From NCBI RefSeq assembly GCF_023634865.1, contig NZ_JAMLJN010000002.1:62001-126000 (forward strand): a DNA stretch of 64,000 nucleotides, given 5' to 3'. Below are positions 54,508 to 64,000 of this stretch, one piece after another. A program made the translations under genes and the position numbers. The stretch comes from Flavobacterium fragile (GTDB lineage Bacteria; Bacteroidota; Bacteroidia; Flavobacteriales; Flavobacteriaceae). Each line of letters opens with the position of its first letter. The first letter of the stretch is position 1. The notes under the pieces are model-generated. The model did not search any database, was not told the origin of the DNA, and was given only the letters and a program-made list of their open reading frames with translations.

Positions 54508-57500
54508 TTATTTTGAAATTAATATGCTTGTTTTAATATCATCAAACTCAATTTCCGTACCATTTTCAAGGGTTGGAACAAAAATTAATGATTCGGTTAG
54601 TGTTTCTGACTTAATATACGATTCATTAGCTAAAACGGCCTCCTCAACTTGCGGATTTTTTTCCATTTTAACGGTAATCTTGTCAGTCACTTCAAATCCA
54701 GAATCTTTTCTGATATTTTGGATTCTGTTGATCAATTCTCTCGCGATTCCTTCTTTTCTTAATTCATCGGAAATAGTAATATCTAAAGCTACTGTAATTC
54801 CGTTTGAATTGGCTACTAACCAACCTGGGATATCTTGCGATGAAATTTCCACATCATCTTGTGATAAAATTATAGTTTTTCCTGGAATTTCCATAACTAG
54901 CTCGCCATCACGCTCTAATTTTGCAATTTGTTCTTGTTCAAAATTATGTATCTCTTTGGAAATCAATCCCATATCCTTACCAAAACGCGGTCCTAATGTT
55001 TTAAAATTAGGCTTAATTTGCTTCACTAAAACACCCGAAGCATCATCTAACAACTCTACTTCTTTCACGTTTACCTCTGCTTTAATCAAGTCAGAAACTG
55101 CCTCAATTTCAGCACGCTGATTGTCGTCAAGTACAGGAATCATAACCCTTTGCAACGGTTGACGCACTTTAATCATTTCCTTCTTACGAAGCGATAAAAC
55201 TAGTGAAGAAACCGTTTGTGCTTTCATCATTTTGCTTTCTAATGATTTATCAACAAAGTTTTCAACCATTTTTGGAAACTCGGCCAAATGTACGCTTTCA
55301 AACGACTCAGAACCTGTAGCTTGTGTTAAATCTCTGTAAAGTTTGTCCATAAAGAACGGTGCAATTGGAGCAGAAAGCTTCGCAACTGTTACCAAACAAG
55401 TATATAACGTTTGATAAGCCGCAATTTTATCCTGTGCATAATCACCTTTCCAGAATCTTCTTCTACACAAACGAACGTACCAGTTACTCAAGTTTTCTTG
55501 AACGAAATCGGAAATAGCACGAGCCGCTTTTGTTGGTTCGTAATCCGCATACGCTTCATCTACTAATTGAATTAAAGTATGTAATTCCGATAAAATCCAA
55601 CGGTCGATTTCTGGTCTTTCGTTTAATGGAACTTCCGCCTCATCATATTTAAAACCATCAATATTGGCATATAATGCAAAGAACGAATATGTATTATAAA
55701 GTGTTCCAAAGAATTTTCTTCTTACCTCAGCAACACCTTCAATATCAAATTTTAAGTTATCCCAAGGATTAGCATTCGAAATCATGTACCAACGTGTAGC
55801 ATCTGGACCATATTCAGCCAAAGTGGTGAATGGATCAACCGCATTTCCTAAACGTTTCGACATTTTTTGTCCGTTTTTGTCCAAAACTAATCCGTTTGAA
55901 ACTACGTTTTTGTATGCTATTTTATCAAAAACTAATGTTCCAATTGCATGTAATGTATAGAACCAACCACGTGTCTGGTCAACACCTTCCGCAATAAAAT
56001 CGGCTGGGAACGCCTTATTTTCGTCGATTAATTCTTTGTTTTCGAATGGATAATGCCATTGTGCATAAGGCATCGCACCTGAGTCGAACCAAACGTCAAT
56101 TAAATCCGTTTCGCGTTTCATTGGTTTTCCTGATGGAGAAACTAAAACGATGTTATCCACTACATTTTTATGTAAATCCACTAAATCGTAGTTGGCTTCG
56201 CTCATGTCGCCAATTTTGAATCCTTTGTATGGATTTTCAGCTTGGAAACCAGCTGCGATTGATTTTTCGATTTCGTTGTACAATTCTTCAACCGAACCTA
56301 CCAACATTTCTTCTGTTCCATCTTCACTTCTCCAAATTGGCAAAGGAATTCCCCAATATCTAGAACGCGACAAGTTCCAATCGTTTGCGTTTTTCAACCA
56401 ATTTCCGAAACGGCCTTCTCCTGTAGCTTTTGGTTTCCAATTGATGGTGTCGTTTAAGTCGAACATTCTATCTTTGATTTCGGTTACTTTGATGAACCAA
56501 GAATCTAATGGATAGTATAGAATGGGTTTGTCGGTTCTCCAACAATGCGGATAACTGTGTACGTATTTTTCAACCTTAAAGGCTTTATTTTCTTCTTTTA
56601 AACGAATGGCGATTTCAACATCTACTGATTTCTCAGGTGCTTCGCCTTCGTTATAATATTCGTTTTTAACGTATTTTCCTGATAAATCACCTAATCCTGC
56701 AACAAATTTTCCTTGCAAATCAACCAATGGCACTGGATTTCCATTTTCGTCTAAAACTAACATTGGTGGCACTTCTGGAGTTGCTTCTTTGGCCACTTTA
56801 GCATCATCAGCTCCGAATGTTGGTGCCGTGTGTACAATTCCAGTTCCATCTTCCGTAGTAACGAAATCACCTGGAATTACTCTAAATGCATTTTCTGGAT
56901 TTTGATATGGTAACGCTAATGGTAATAATTGTTCGTAACGAATTCCAACTAAATCAGCACCTTTTGCTTCGGCTAAAATTTGGTATGGAATCTTTTTATC
57001 TTCTGATTTATAATTAGCAAAATCTTCTTCAGACTCAGCCACAAAATACTTTCCACCAAATTGTTTTCCAACTAAAGGTTTCGCTAAAACAACATTGATT
57101 GGTTCAAAAGTATATTGATTGAAGGTTTTTACTAAAACATAATCAATTTTTGGACCAACAGTCAACGCTGTGTTTGATGGCAACGTCCAAGGAGTTGTCG
57201 TCCAAGCTAAGAAATGAACCGTTCCAAAACCTTGTAAGAAACTTGGTAACGTTTCGTCTTTAGCTTTAAACTGAGCCACAATCGTTGTATCGGTAACATC
57301 GCGGTATGAACCTGGTTGGTTTACTTCGTGCGATGACAAACCTGTTCCCGCTTTTGGAGAATAGGGTTGGATTGTGTAACCTTTGTATAGTAAATCTTTG
57401 TTGTAAATTTGTTTTAGCAACCACCAAACGGTTTCCATGTATTTGGATTTGTACGTCACATACGGATCTTCCATATCTACCCAATACCCCATTTTTTCCG

Positions 57501-57909
57501 TAAGGTCATTCCAAACGTCGGTGTAACGCATCACGGTTCTTTTACACGCTTCGTTGTATTCAGTAACTGAAATCGTTTTTCCGATGTCTTCTTTGGTGAT
57601 ACCTAATTCTTTTTCGGTACCTAATTCTACGGGTAAACCGTGCGTATCCCAGCCGGCTTTACGCTTCACTTGGTAGCCTTTTTGAGTTTTGTAACGACAA
57701 AAAATATCTTTAATCGCACGGGCCATCACGTGGTGAATTCCAGGCAAACCATTTGCAGATGGTGGTCCTTCAAAAAAAACGTAAGGTGTAGCTCCTTCGC
57801 GAGAAGTTACCGATTGTTCAAAGATGTTGTTTTTTTTCCAAAAATCAAGAACTTCTGATGCTACTGTTGGCAAGTCAAGTCCTTTGTATTCAGTAAATTT
57901 TGTACTCAT
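54508..57909 (-). CDS. ileS: isoleucine--tRNA ligase
   Basis: 1133 aa, the long eukaryote-like class found in Bacteroidota. Class I signature variant GLPGIHHVMARAI at residue 54 and KMSKRLGN for ATP binding; editing domain around residues 200-400 with AWTTTPWTLPSNTAL. The C-terminus holds the extra IleRS domain. Zinc-binding CxxC of the bacterial type 1 enzyme is not seen. A 79-nt gap made partly of a heptanucleotide array separates it from recO. Confidence 0.97.
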   Translation of the reverse strand: MSTKFTEYKGLDLPTVASEVLDFWKKNNIFEQSVTSREGATPYVFFEGPPSANGLPGIHHVMARAIKDIFCRYKTQKGYQVKRKAGWDTHGLPVELGTEKELGITKEDIGKTISVTEYNEACKRTVMRYTDVWNDLTEKMGYWVDMEDPYVTYKSKYMETVWWLLKQIYNKDLLYKGYTIQPYSPKAGTGLSSHEVNQPGSYRDVTDTTIVAQFKAKDETLPSFLQGFGTVHFLAWTTTPWTLPSNTALTVGPKIDYVLVKTFNQYTFEPINVVLAKPLVGKQFGGKYFVAESEEDFANYKSEDKKIPYQILAEAKGADLVGIRYEQLLPLALPYQNPENAFRVIPGDFVTTEDGTGIVHTAPTFGADDAKVAKEATPEVPPMLVLDENGNPVPLVDLQGKFVAGLGDLSGKYVKNEYYNEGEAPEKSVDVEIAIRLKEENKAFKVEKYVHSYPHCWRTDKPILYYPLDSWFIKVTEIKDRMFDLNDTINWKPKATGEGRFGNWLKNANDWNLSRSRYWGIPLPIWRSEDGTEEMLVGSVEELYNEIEKSIAAGFQAENPYKGFKIGDMSEANYDLVDLHKNVVDNIVLVSPSGKPMKRETDLIDVWFDSGAMPYAQWHYPFENKELIDENKAFPADFIAEGVDQTRGWFYTLHAIGTLVFDKIAYKNVVSNGLVLDKNGQKMSKRLGNAVDPFTTLAEYGPDATRWYMISNANPWDNLKFDIEGVAEVRRKFFGTLYNTYSFFALYANIDGFKYDEAEVPLNERPEIDRWILSELHTLIQLVDEAYADYEPTKAARAISDFVQENLSNWYVRLCRRRFWKGDYAQDKIAAYQTLYTCLVTVAKLSAPIAPFFMDKLYRDLTQATGSESFESVHLAEFPKMVENFVDKSLESKMMKAQTVSSLVLSLRKKEMIKVRQPLQRVMIPVLDDNQRAEIEAVSDLIKAEVNVKEVELLDDASGVLVKQIKPNFKTLGPRFGKDMGLISKEIHNFEQEQIAKLERDGELVMEIPGKTIILSQDDVEISSQDIPGWLVANSNGITVALDITISDELRKEGIARELINRIQNIRKDSGFEVTDKITVKMEKNPQVEEAVLANESYIKSETLTESLIFVPTLENGTEIEFDDIKTSILISK

Positions 57910-57949
57910 TTTGTCGCTTTCTTAAATCAATTTGCGAAAGTAATGATTT

Positions 57950-57984
57950 AAAGGTAAAAGGCAAAAGGTATAAGGCAAAAGTTA
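57950..57984. repeat. AAAGGCA heptanucleotide array between recO and ileS
   Basis: Units AAAGGTA, AAAGGCA, AAAGGTA, TAAGGCA, AAAGTTA repeat with an exact 7-nt period. The last two units are identical to first and last units of the array inside the cyclo-ligase gene (52818-52852). Confidence 0.85.
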
Positions 57985-57988
57985 AGAC

Positions 57989-58702
57989 TTAGGAAAAAAC
58001 TTCTTTTAAAACTTCTAACGATTTAGGTTTTTTGAAGCCTTCGAGGTGTAAGGTATAGAAATCTAAGAGGATTTTTAGCAAAAGTTGGCGTTCTATTCCG
58101 GCAAAAGTTTTTTGATTGGAATCAAATTTTAATTCGATTAACCGTTTAAATAATTGCGTTTCATGAGCCGAAAGCGTATTTACCGATTGAAATGGCGTAA
58201 AAAAACCTTCTTTGACATCGAAAAAATCGAAATCTATTTCAGAAACATCGGGATAAAACCCTAAAAATTTGGTCATTTCCATCATCAAAATTAGATGAAA
58301 ATTTGTAGCTTCTTCGTGGGCATCCAACCAAAGTAAGGCGGTTTCTAAAAAAGAAAATAAATTTTCATTTTTCTCTTCTTCGTGAATGCTGTGATACAGA
58401 ATTTCGGACAGAAAAATAACGATAGTACTTTTAACAATATCCGTATTTATCGAATGAAAACTATGTGCTAATTTGATTTCTTTAAAATGTTCGAGTGTGC
58501 CTTTATTTTTGTGATTCGCTTCAATTTCAATAATCGTTAACGGTTGAAAATACGCAATTTTTTGATTCCCTTTTTTGTTAGAATAAGCGCTTGGAACGAA
58601 ATAACTCTTCAAACCATCGGATTGCGTGAAACACTTTACAATCAAGCTTTTTTCTTGATATTTTAATGCCGAAATTACAATAGCTTTGGTTTTAACTAAC
58701 AT
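57989..58702 (-). CDS. recO: DNA repair protein RecO
   Basis: 237 aa. N-terminal OB fold (MLVKTKAIVISALKYQEKSL) and a helical C-terminal domain. It loads RecA on gaps with RecR. No zinc-finger cysteines are visible, common in this phylum. It starts 4 nt after the porZ stop codon. Confidence 0.9.
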   Translation of the reverse strand: MLVKTKAIVISALKYQEKSLIVKCFTQSDGLKSYFVPSAYSNKKGNQKIAYFQPLTIIEIEANHKNKGTLEHFKEIKLAHSFHSINTDIVKSTIVIFLSEILYHSIHEEEKNENLFSFLETALLWLDAHEEATNFHLILMMEMTKFLGFYPDVSEIDFDFFDVKEGFFTPFQSVNTLSAHETQLFKRLIELKFDSNQKTFAGIERQLLLKILLDFYTLHLEGFKKPKSLEVLKEVFS

Positions 58703-58706
58703 TATT

Positions 58707-60989
58707 TTATCGGATAATCATCACTTTTTTAACTGTAGAATCCATTCCGTCTTGAGAAGCCACAAAGATCATGTAAACCCCCGAAGCCACTTTGTATTTA
58801 CCAAAAGCTGTGGTATCCCATTCAATGGTTCCACCTGATGACGTGGTTTCGTAAACCAAATTACCTTCGATATCTGTAATTTTTACATTGGCTTTATCGG
58901 TTAATCCACTAATTTTTACAGTTCCTGTAAAATTTGGGCGTACTGGATTTGGATAAACAAAGACATCGCCTAAGCTATCACTTGGTTTGGTTGAAGTTCC
59001 TAAAAACGAAACAATTCCTTTGTCGGTTGCAAAAAAGACTTCACCAGAAACGCCATCAATTTCTATATCTAACACATTATTGCTTGGTAAAGGAGAATTA
59101 CTTTTATCAAATCTATAAATAGTTTGTTGGCCATTTGAAGAAACTAAAAAAACACCCCCATCTGCAATAGAAATCCATTTTCTGTTAGCACCATCTACCG
59201 CAATATCTAAAACTGGTTGTTGATAAAAAAGTTCTTGAGCCAAATCTCCTTCTTGAATAATTATTGGAAAAACTTCCAACTCTGTTTCAGAAACAAAACG
59301 ATCAACACTTGGTAAAATACGCAAACCTGCTCCTGTGCCAATCCACAGCTGGTTCCGGTTATCTAGGGCTACACAATTTACATCGGTAGAAGGTATATTT
59401 GCATTGCTTTGATTAATTACGATGAATTTATTTCCGTAATTTTCGTTAAAAGCTACTACTCCATCGTTGTAAGCAGAAATCCACTTAGTGTTGTTTCGGT
59501 CAATAGCCATGGAATTGTACCTTCCTGAAGATAAATTAGCTGTAATTCCGGTTAAATCATAAGACTGCCATTGTCCGTTTGTGCGTAATACTTTAATGGC
59601 TTTGTTTACAAAAGCATTGGTTACCCAAAGGTTTCCGTCTCTGTCAAAAGCTGGACTATTGATACGAATATCAACATATGTAGGATTTCCAGACAATACT
59701 AAAGATTCCAATCCATTTGGACCGGTATTGGTATTATTCAATAATTCTATATTATCTCCTTGAAATTTCAGCATACCTGAGAAATAAGATGTCACGTATA
59801 CTTCATTTGGTCGAGATGGATTAAAAGCAATATCAGATAATGATTTCGCACCCAAAAGCTCATCATAGGGTTTATTGACCCATCCATTTTCACCATTGAA
59901 CATACTTATTCCTAATTCATCCAAAGGATAAGGGTTAAATTGTTGATTATAATCGCCATGTACAGCCCACAATCTGTTCGAACCTTTTTTAACTCGGAAG
60001 GTATAATTTTGTAACGGTCCGTTAGGTGAAATTGGAGTGAAAACAGTTGGATTTGACAAACTTGCAGAAAACAAACCATCTTTTTGTGTTCCTATGTATA
60101 AAAAACCATTAACAACTGAAGCAGCGGTAAATTGCACATTATAATCTGTAATTTGATTTACATGAGCTGTCACAAGTAGGGCTGTATTAAGAACGTAAAC
60201 ATTATTTTGTGTTGTTACGACAACTTCAGATCCATTTGTTTTTAATTTTATTACTGCTTGATTGAGACTTAAAATCTCTTGAAAACTCGTACCGTTGTTT
60301 CGATATAATTTTGAGTTTGCATTACTTGCAACTAACTGATTATTAAAAGAAATAATTCCTGTCCAATAGCCTCCATCAAAAGTTTGCCATTGATTAAAAT
60401 CAAATAAATTAGGATTACCAAGACTTGCTTTTCTAATTCCAAAATTTCTAGTTACAGCATATATCTCGTTATTAAAAACGGTTGTTTGCAATACTTCAGT
60501 TTCTTCCCCTGTGGTTCCAATAAAATAGGTTGAAATAAATTCGGATGTTGCAATATCCATAACAGAAATTCCATAATCAGCTGCAATATACAAGCGGCCA
60601 TCAAACTCATAAAAATCGTTGATTTTCTTTTTATCTGGTGGAACTGGAACTTCTGTAATAATATCGACTTTAGTAGAAATTGACCCATCTGAATTTTGAA
60701 TTAAAATTAATCCATTGTTATTTCCAACAAACGTTTTATTGAAAATTTCTGATCTATGAAGGGTCGTTATTACATTTGGTTTTAAACCCGATATTGAATT
60801 GTAAATGTTTAAATTAGAACTTGTAACTTCCTGATTAAAAACAGCATTTTCAGTTGCAGCAAAAACAGTATTAGTGGCTGACTCAACATCTACAATTTCG
60901 TTATAAGAAAAATATCCTTTCCACAACTGATTGTTTTGTTGTGAAAATAAAAATTGTGAAAATAAAAAAATAAAAAAAGCTTTTTTCAT
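58707..60989 (-). CDS. porZ: type IX secretion system protein PorZ
   Basis: 760 aa. Signal peptide (MKKAFFIFLFSQFLFSQ). Two seven-bladed propeller-like regions with two-component-regulator-like repeats (WISIADGGVFLVSS, LWIGTGAGLRILPS). C-terminal type IX sorting domain: FVYPNPVRPNFTGTVKI to a terminal KKVMIIR. PorZ is part of the attachment complex of the type IX secretion system on the cell surface. Adjacent to recO as in other flavobacteria (from memory). Confidence 0.88.
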   Translation of the reverse strand: MKKAFFIFLFSQFLFSQQNNQLWKGYFSYNEIVDVESATNTVFAATENAVFNQEVTSSNLNIYNSISGLKPNVITTLHRSEIFNKTFVGNNNGLILIQNSDGSISTKVDIITEVPVPPDKKKINDFYEFDGRLYIAADYGISVMDIATSEFISTYFIGTTGEETEVLQTTVFNNEIYAVTRNFGIRKASLGNPNLFDFNQWQTFDGGYWTGIISFNNQLVASNANSKLYRNNGTSFQEILSLNQAVIKLKTNGSEVVVTTQNNVYVLNTALLVTAHVNQITDYNVQFTAASVVNGFLYIGTQKDGLFSASLSNPTVFTPISPNGPLQNYTFRVKKGSNRLWAVHGDYNQQFNPYPLDELGISMFNGENGWVNKPYDELLGAKSLSDIAFNPSRPNEVYVTSYFSGMLKFQGDNIELLNNTNTGPNGLESLVLSGNPTYVDIRINSPAFDRDGNLWVTNAFVNKAIKVLRTNGQWQSYDLTGITANLSSGRYNSMAIDRNNTKWISAYNDGVVAFNENYGNKFIVINQSNANIPSTDVNCVALDNRNQLWIGTGAGLRILPSVDRFVSETELEVFPIIIQEGDLAQELFYQQPVLDIAVDGANRKWISIADGGVFLVSSNGQQTIYRFDKSNSPLPSNNVLDIEIDGVSGEVFFATDKGIVSFLGTSTKPSDSLGDVFVYPNPVRPNFTGTVKISGLTDKANVKITDIEGNLVYETTSSGGTIEWDTTAFGKYKVASGVYMIFVASQDGMDSTVKKVMIIR

Positions 60990-61055
60990 CAGTAGTATTT
61001 AATACAAATATAGTACAAACGTGTTAATTTTTAATTTTCATATATTTTTAAAAGA

Positions 61056-61087
61056 AAAAGCTCTTTTGGAAATCCAAAAGAGCTTTT
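61056..61087 (-). terminator. gdhA terminator
   Basis: A 15-bp perfect stem (AAAAGCTCTTTTGGA with its complement) around a 2-nt gap lies just after the gdhA stop codon. Confidence 0.85.
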
Positions 61088-61106
61088 ATATTTAATAAGG
61101 ATATGA

Positions 61107-62450
61107 TTATACTACGCCTTGAGCTAACATAGCGTCAGCTACTTTTACGAAACCAGCAATGTTGGCTCCTTTTACATAGTTTACATATCCATCAGCTTCT
61201 GTACCGTATTTTTTACATTGTCCGTGAATACCTGTCATAATCTCTTTTAAACGAGCGTCAACTTCTTCACTTGTCCAATTTAAACGAATAGAGTTTTGTG
61301 TCATTTCTAAACCAGATGCTGCAACACCACCAGCGTTTGCGGCTTTACCTGGAGCAAATAAAACTTTTGCATCTAAGAATAATTTAATGGCCTCTAGTGT
61401 TGATGGCATGTTAGCTGCTTCCGTAACACACATAACACCGTTAGCAATTAATTTTTTAGCGTCCTCTTCATTTAATTCATTTTGAGTGGCACAAGGAATG
61501 GCGACATCCACTTTTGCTTCCCATGGTCTTTTCCCTTTGTGGAAAACAGCACTTGGGAACTTTTCAGCAAAACTTTCTGCTCTATTGTTTCCACTATTTC
61601 TCATTTCGACCATGAAGTCAATCTTTTCTCCAGAAATACCTTCAGCATCATAAATATATCCATCAGGACCAGAAATTGTAACTACCTTACCTCCTAATTC
61701 GTTTACCTTTAATGCTACACCCCAAGCTACATTACCAAAACCAGAGATAGCAACGGTTTTCCCTTCAATTGATTCTCCTTTAGTTTTTAGCATTTGTTGT
61801 GTAAAATAAACTACACCATAACCCGTAGCTTCTGGACGAATTAACGATCCACCATAAGCCAAACCTTTACCAGTTAAAACTCCTGTAAATTCGTTTCTAA
61901 TTCTTTTATATTGTCCAAACATATATCCAATCTCTCTAGCTCCAACACCGATATCACCAGCAGGAACGTCTAAATCTGGACCGATATGACGACATAACTC
62001 CGTCATGAATGATTGACAAAAACGCATGATTTCAGCATCTGATTTTCCTTGTGGATCAAAATCAGAACCTCCTTTACCTCCTCCCATAGGAAGCGTAGTT
62101 AAACTATTTTTAAAAACTTGTTCAAAAGCTAAAAACTTAAGAACTGATAAGTTTACTGTCGGATGAAAACGAATTCCTCCTTTGTATGGTCCAATCGCAG
62201 AGTTCATTTGAATACGAAATCCTCTGTTCACTTGAATTTCTCCTTTATCGTCTACCCATGGCACTCTAAAAATAATTGAGCGCTCTGGCTCAGCCATTCT
62301 TAACAGTACATTTTTTCCATCATACTTTTTATCACTTGCTATAAATGGCATTACTGTTTCTGCAAATTCTCTAACTGCTTGTAAAAACTCAGGTTCATTT
62401 GGGTTTTTGGCTTCAACCAAAGCCATAAAATCATTGATTTTTTGTTCCAT
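61107..62450 (-). CDS. gdhA: NADP-specific glutamate dehydrogenase
   Basis: 447 aa. It aminates 2-oxoglutarate. Catalytic Lys region PMGGGKGGSDFDPQGKSD; Asp in VPAGDIGVGAREIGYMFG; the Rossmann motif AISGFGNVAWGVALK. Own terminator and an upstream intergenic region shared with a divergent outer-membrane gene. TATATTTG (62534-62541) on the minus strand may be its -7 box. Confidence 0.97.
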   Translation of the reverse strand: MEQKINDFMALVEAKNPNEPEFLQAVREFAETVMPFIASDKKYDGKNVLLRMAEPERSIIFRVPWVDDKGEIQVNRGFRIQMNSAIGPYKGGIRFHPTVNLSVLKFLAFEQVFKNSLTTLPMGGGKGGSDFDPQGKSDAEIMRFCQSFMTELCRHIGPDLDVPAGDIGVGAREIGYMFGQYKRIRNEFTGVLTGKGLAYGGSLIRPEATGYGVVYFTQQMLKTKGESIEGKTVAISGFGNVAWGVALKVNELGGKVVTISGPDGYIYDAEGISGEKIDFMVEMRNSGNNRAESFAEKFPSAVFHKGKRPWEAKVDVAIPCATQNELNEEDAKKLIANGVMCVTEAANMPSTLEAIKLFLDAKVLFAPGKAANAGGVAASGLEMTQNSIRLNWTSEEVDARLKEIMTGIHGQCKKYGTEADGYVNYVKGANIAGFVKVADAMLAQGVV

Positions 62451-62670
62451 AATATTCTAAAAAATTGTAGATAAACTAATTAACTAATATTATTTTGACT
62501 TCAAATTACATTATTCTCAAAAAATAAAGTTGACAAATATACATTTTTTAAAATCACTTAGTTATATTTTATATAAATTTTATATTTTTAATAGCGTTAA
62601 TAACCCATGTGATTTCACTTCTTTTGTTTATAAATTAATGATTTTTTTATATTAAATATCAGTAGTTTTA

Positions 62671-62678
62671 TATATTTG
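62671..62678 (+). promoter_or_regulatory. -7 promoter box of the outer-membrane protein gene
   Basis: TATATTTG fits TAnnTTTG and lies 18 nt before the ATG at 62697. The remaining divergent gap (62451-62670) is AT-rich and shows no other feature except the possible gdhA box. Confidence 0.6.
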
Positions 62679-62696
62679 CGCCATAAAATTTTAGTA

Positions 62697-63476
62697 ATGG
62701 CTAAAAAAGCTAAATATCTGTTTTTATTCTTATTAGGAATAAGTTTTTCTGCTAAAGCACAATTTGGATTTTCTCACGAAGTCGGAGCATTTGTTGGAGG
62801 AGTTGCATTTCAGTCCGATTTTGGAGTTAGAAATGACTTTGAAACAAATGCAGGAAATACTGGATTTGCCATTGGTTTAGTTCATTACTTAAACTTTGCC
62901 TACAGCCCAGAATGTAATTGTTACACTCCCGAAACTTACTTTAACGATCATTTTAAAATTCGATCAGAACTATCTTATAATAGTACTAAGTTAAATCACT
63001 TTGGTAAATGGGCAGAAAGAGATTCTGATTATGGCAGAATGCTTAAAGCGATGAAAGGCGAAACCAAAGTTACTGATATTGGTATGCAACTTGAGTACTA
63101 TCCATTTAGCATTAGAGAATTTACGGCAACAGATGGAGCCTGGGCGCCTTTTGTCAGTTTAGGTGTACATTTTTCAATTTTTGACAATCATGTTTATTCA
63201 GATTTGGGTCCCCTTGGAACACCATTAACAACATATCCAAGATATTTACCTAACGGATATTCTTCAGAAGGAGGAACTACTTGGTCTATTGTATCTTCTA
63301 TTGGTACTCGCTACAAACTTGCTGAGTTATCTGATTTATTTGTAGAATTAAGATGGCAATATTACTTTTCTGATTGGGTAGACGGATTAAGAAAAGATCC
63401 AGAAATTTGGAAAGAAAACAAGACAAATGATTGGAATGTATGGCTTAATTTTGGATACATCCACTATTTAGACTAA
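62697..63476 (+). CDS. exported beta-barrel-like protein (THC0290_0291-type family)
   Basis: 259 aa. Signal peptide (KAKYLFLFLLGISFSAKAQ). The mature part has alternating hydrophobic strands, FGFSHEVGAFVGGVAFQSDFG at its start (broken here by quoting only part) and WNVWLNFGYIHYLD at its end, consistent with an outer-membrane barrel. Cys residues in YSPECNCYTPE may form a disulfide. Function unknown. The family name is from memory and uncertain. A TTG-started longer frame overlaps the promoter box and is rejected. Confidence 0.65.
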   Translation: MAKKAKYLFLFLLGISFSAKAQFGFSHEVGAFVGGVAFQSDFGVRNDFETNAGNTGFAIGLVHYLNFAYSPECNCYTPETYFNDHFKIRSELSYNSTKLNHFGKWAERDSDYGRMLKAMKGETKVTDIGMQLEYYPFSIREFTATDGAWAPFVSLGVHFSIFDNHVYSDLGPLGTPLTTYPRYLPNGYSSEGGTTWSIVSSIGTRYKLAELSDLFVELRWQYYFSDWVDGLRKDPEIWKENKTNDWNVWLNFGYIHYLD

Positions 63477-63490
63477 TAATATTACAATAC

Positions 63491-63524
63491 AAAAAATCCC
63501 GATTTTATCAAATCGGGATTTTTT
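63491..63524. terminator. bidirectional terminator between convergent genes
   Basis: AAAAAATCCCGATTT pairs with its complement (15 bp) around a 4-nt loop; T runs on both strands. Confidence 0.9.
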
Positions 63525-63535
63525 TGTTAATACTA

Positions 63536-64000
<465 letters not shown>

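Noticed and set aside
54524-55120. 198-codon plus-strand ORF inside ileS
   Set aside because: Antisense to a well-conserved gene, serine-rich low-complexity translation, no promoter.

Overview
The window is AT-rich chromosomal DNA from a member of the Bacteroidota, almost certainly Flavobacterium or a close relative. Evidence: the promoter form TTG-N18-21-TAnnTTTG recurs upstream of genes, Shine-Dalgarno sequences are largely absent, a PorZ-type type IX secretion protein and a SusC/RagA-like TonB-dependent receptor are encoded, and purN/acpP/fabF/rnc/pyk lie in a Bacteroidota-like order. There are about 46 protein genes, all but two complete. I see no tRNA, rRNA, CRISPR array, prophage or classical insertion sequence.

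Layout. 1-4.6 kb: the 5' part of an omega-amidase gene, then sdhCAB (minus strand) with a four-helix-bundle (23S-IVS-type) gene wedged between sdhA and sdhB. 4.8-10 kb: secreted VPS10/BNR-repeat protein, aminopeptidase P, alpha/beta hydrolase. 10-18.8 kb: AddB-like nuclease, OmpA/TSP3 porin, kbl, AddA-like helicase-nuclease. 18.9-20 kb: small membrane protein and superoxide dismutase. 20.0-20.84 kb: a non-coding block with four tandem copies of a structured small RNA gene. 20.8-29.5 kb: purF, PfkB kinase, rnhA, purN; then acpP, fabF, rnc, IPExxxVDY protein, pyk. 29.5-34.2 kb: dinB, Gcr-type membrane protein, CYTH protein, RlpA, a 4-TM protein. 34.3-46.1 kb: TonB-dependent receptor, pgi, M23 lipoprotein, tryptophan dioxygenase, DUF3108 protein, hppD, hmgA and an amino-acid permease, i.e. 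an aromatic amino-acid catabolism neighbourhood. 46.2-64 kb: PlpD-like patatin, uvrC, AstE/AspA-like hydrolase, PLP decarboxylase, folate cyclo-ligase, lspA, DksA-like protein, ileS, recO, porZ, gdhA, an outer-membrane protein and the 3' part of a cystathionine synthase/lyase gene.

Most genes are housekeeping. The unusual content is between them. (i) Four minus-strand sRNA genes of about 75 nt lie downstream of purF. Each has its own conserved promoter, a 5' hairpin with a compensatory base change, an invariant ATTTGGGG linker and a Rho-independent terminator. The linker can pair over 11 nt with a site 22 nt upstream of the TonB-receptor start codon. (ii) A second sRNA candidate of the same architecture lies downstream of hppD. 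(iii) Gene boundaries carry short degenerate tandem arrays with a 7- or 8-nt period, in several unrelated sequence families. One family flanks the IVS-type gene inside the sdh operon as inverted arrays. (iv) A palindromic repeat forms the last codons of purN. (v) A promoter-bearing segment of about 50 bp is duplicated on both sides of a small membrane-protein gene before sod.

Protein functions come from reading motifs by eye. No database search, folding program or genome-wide repeat count was run. Several annotated starts were moved inward because a TAnnTTTG box lies inside the longer reading frame.
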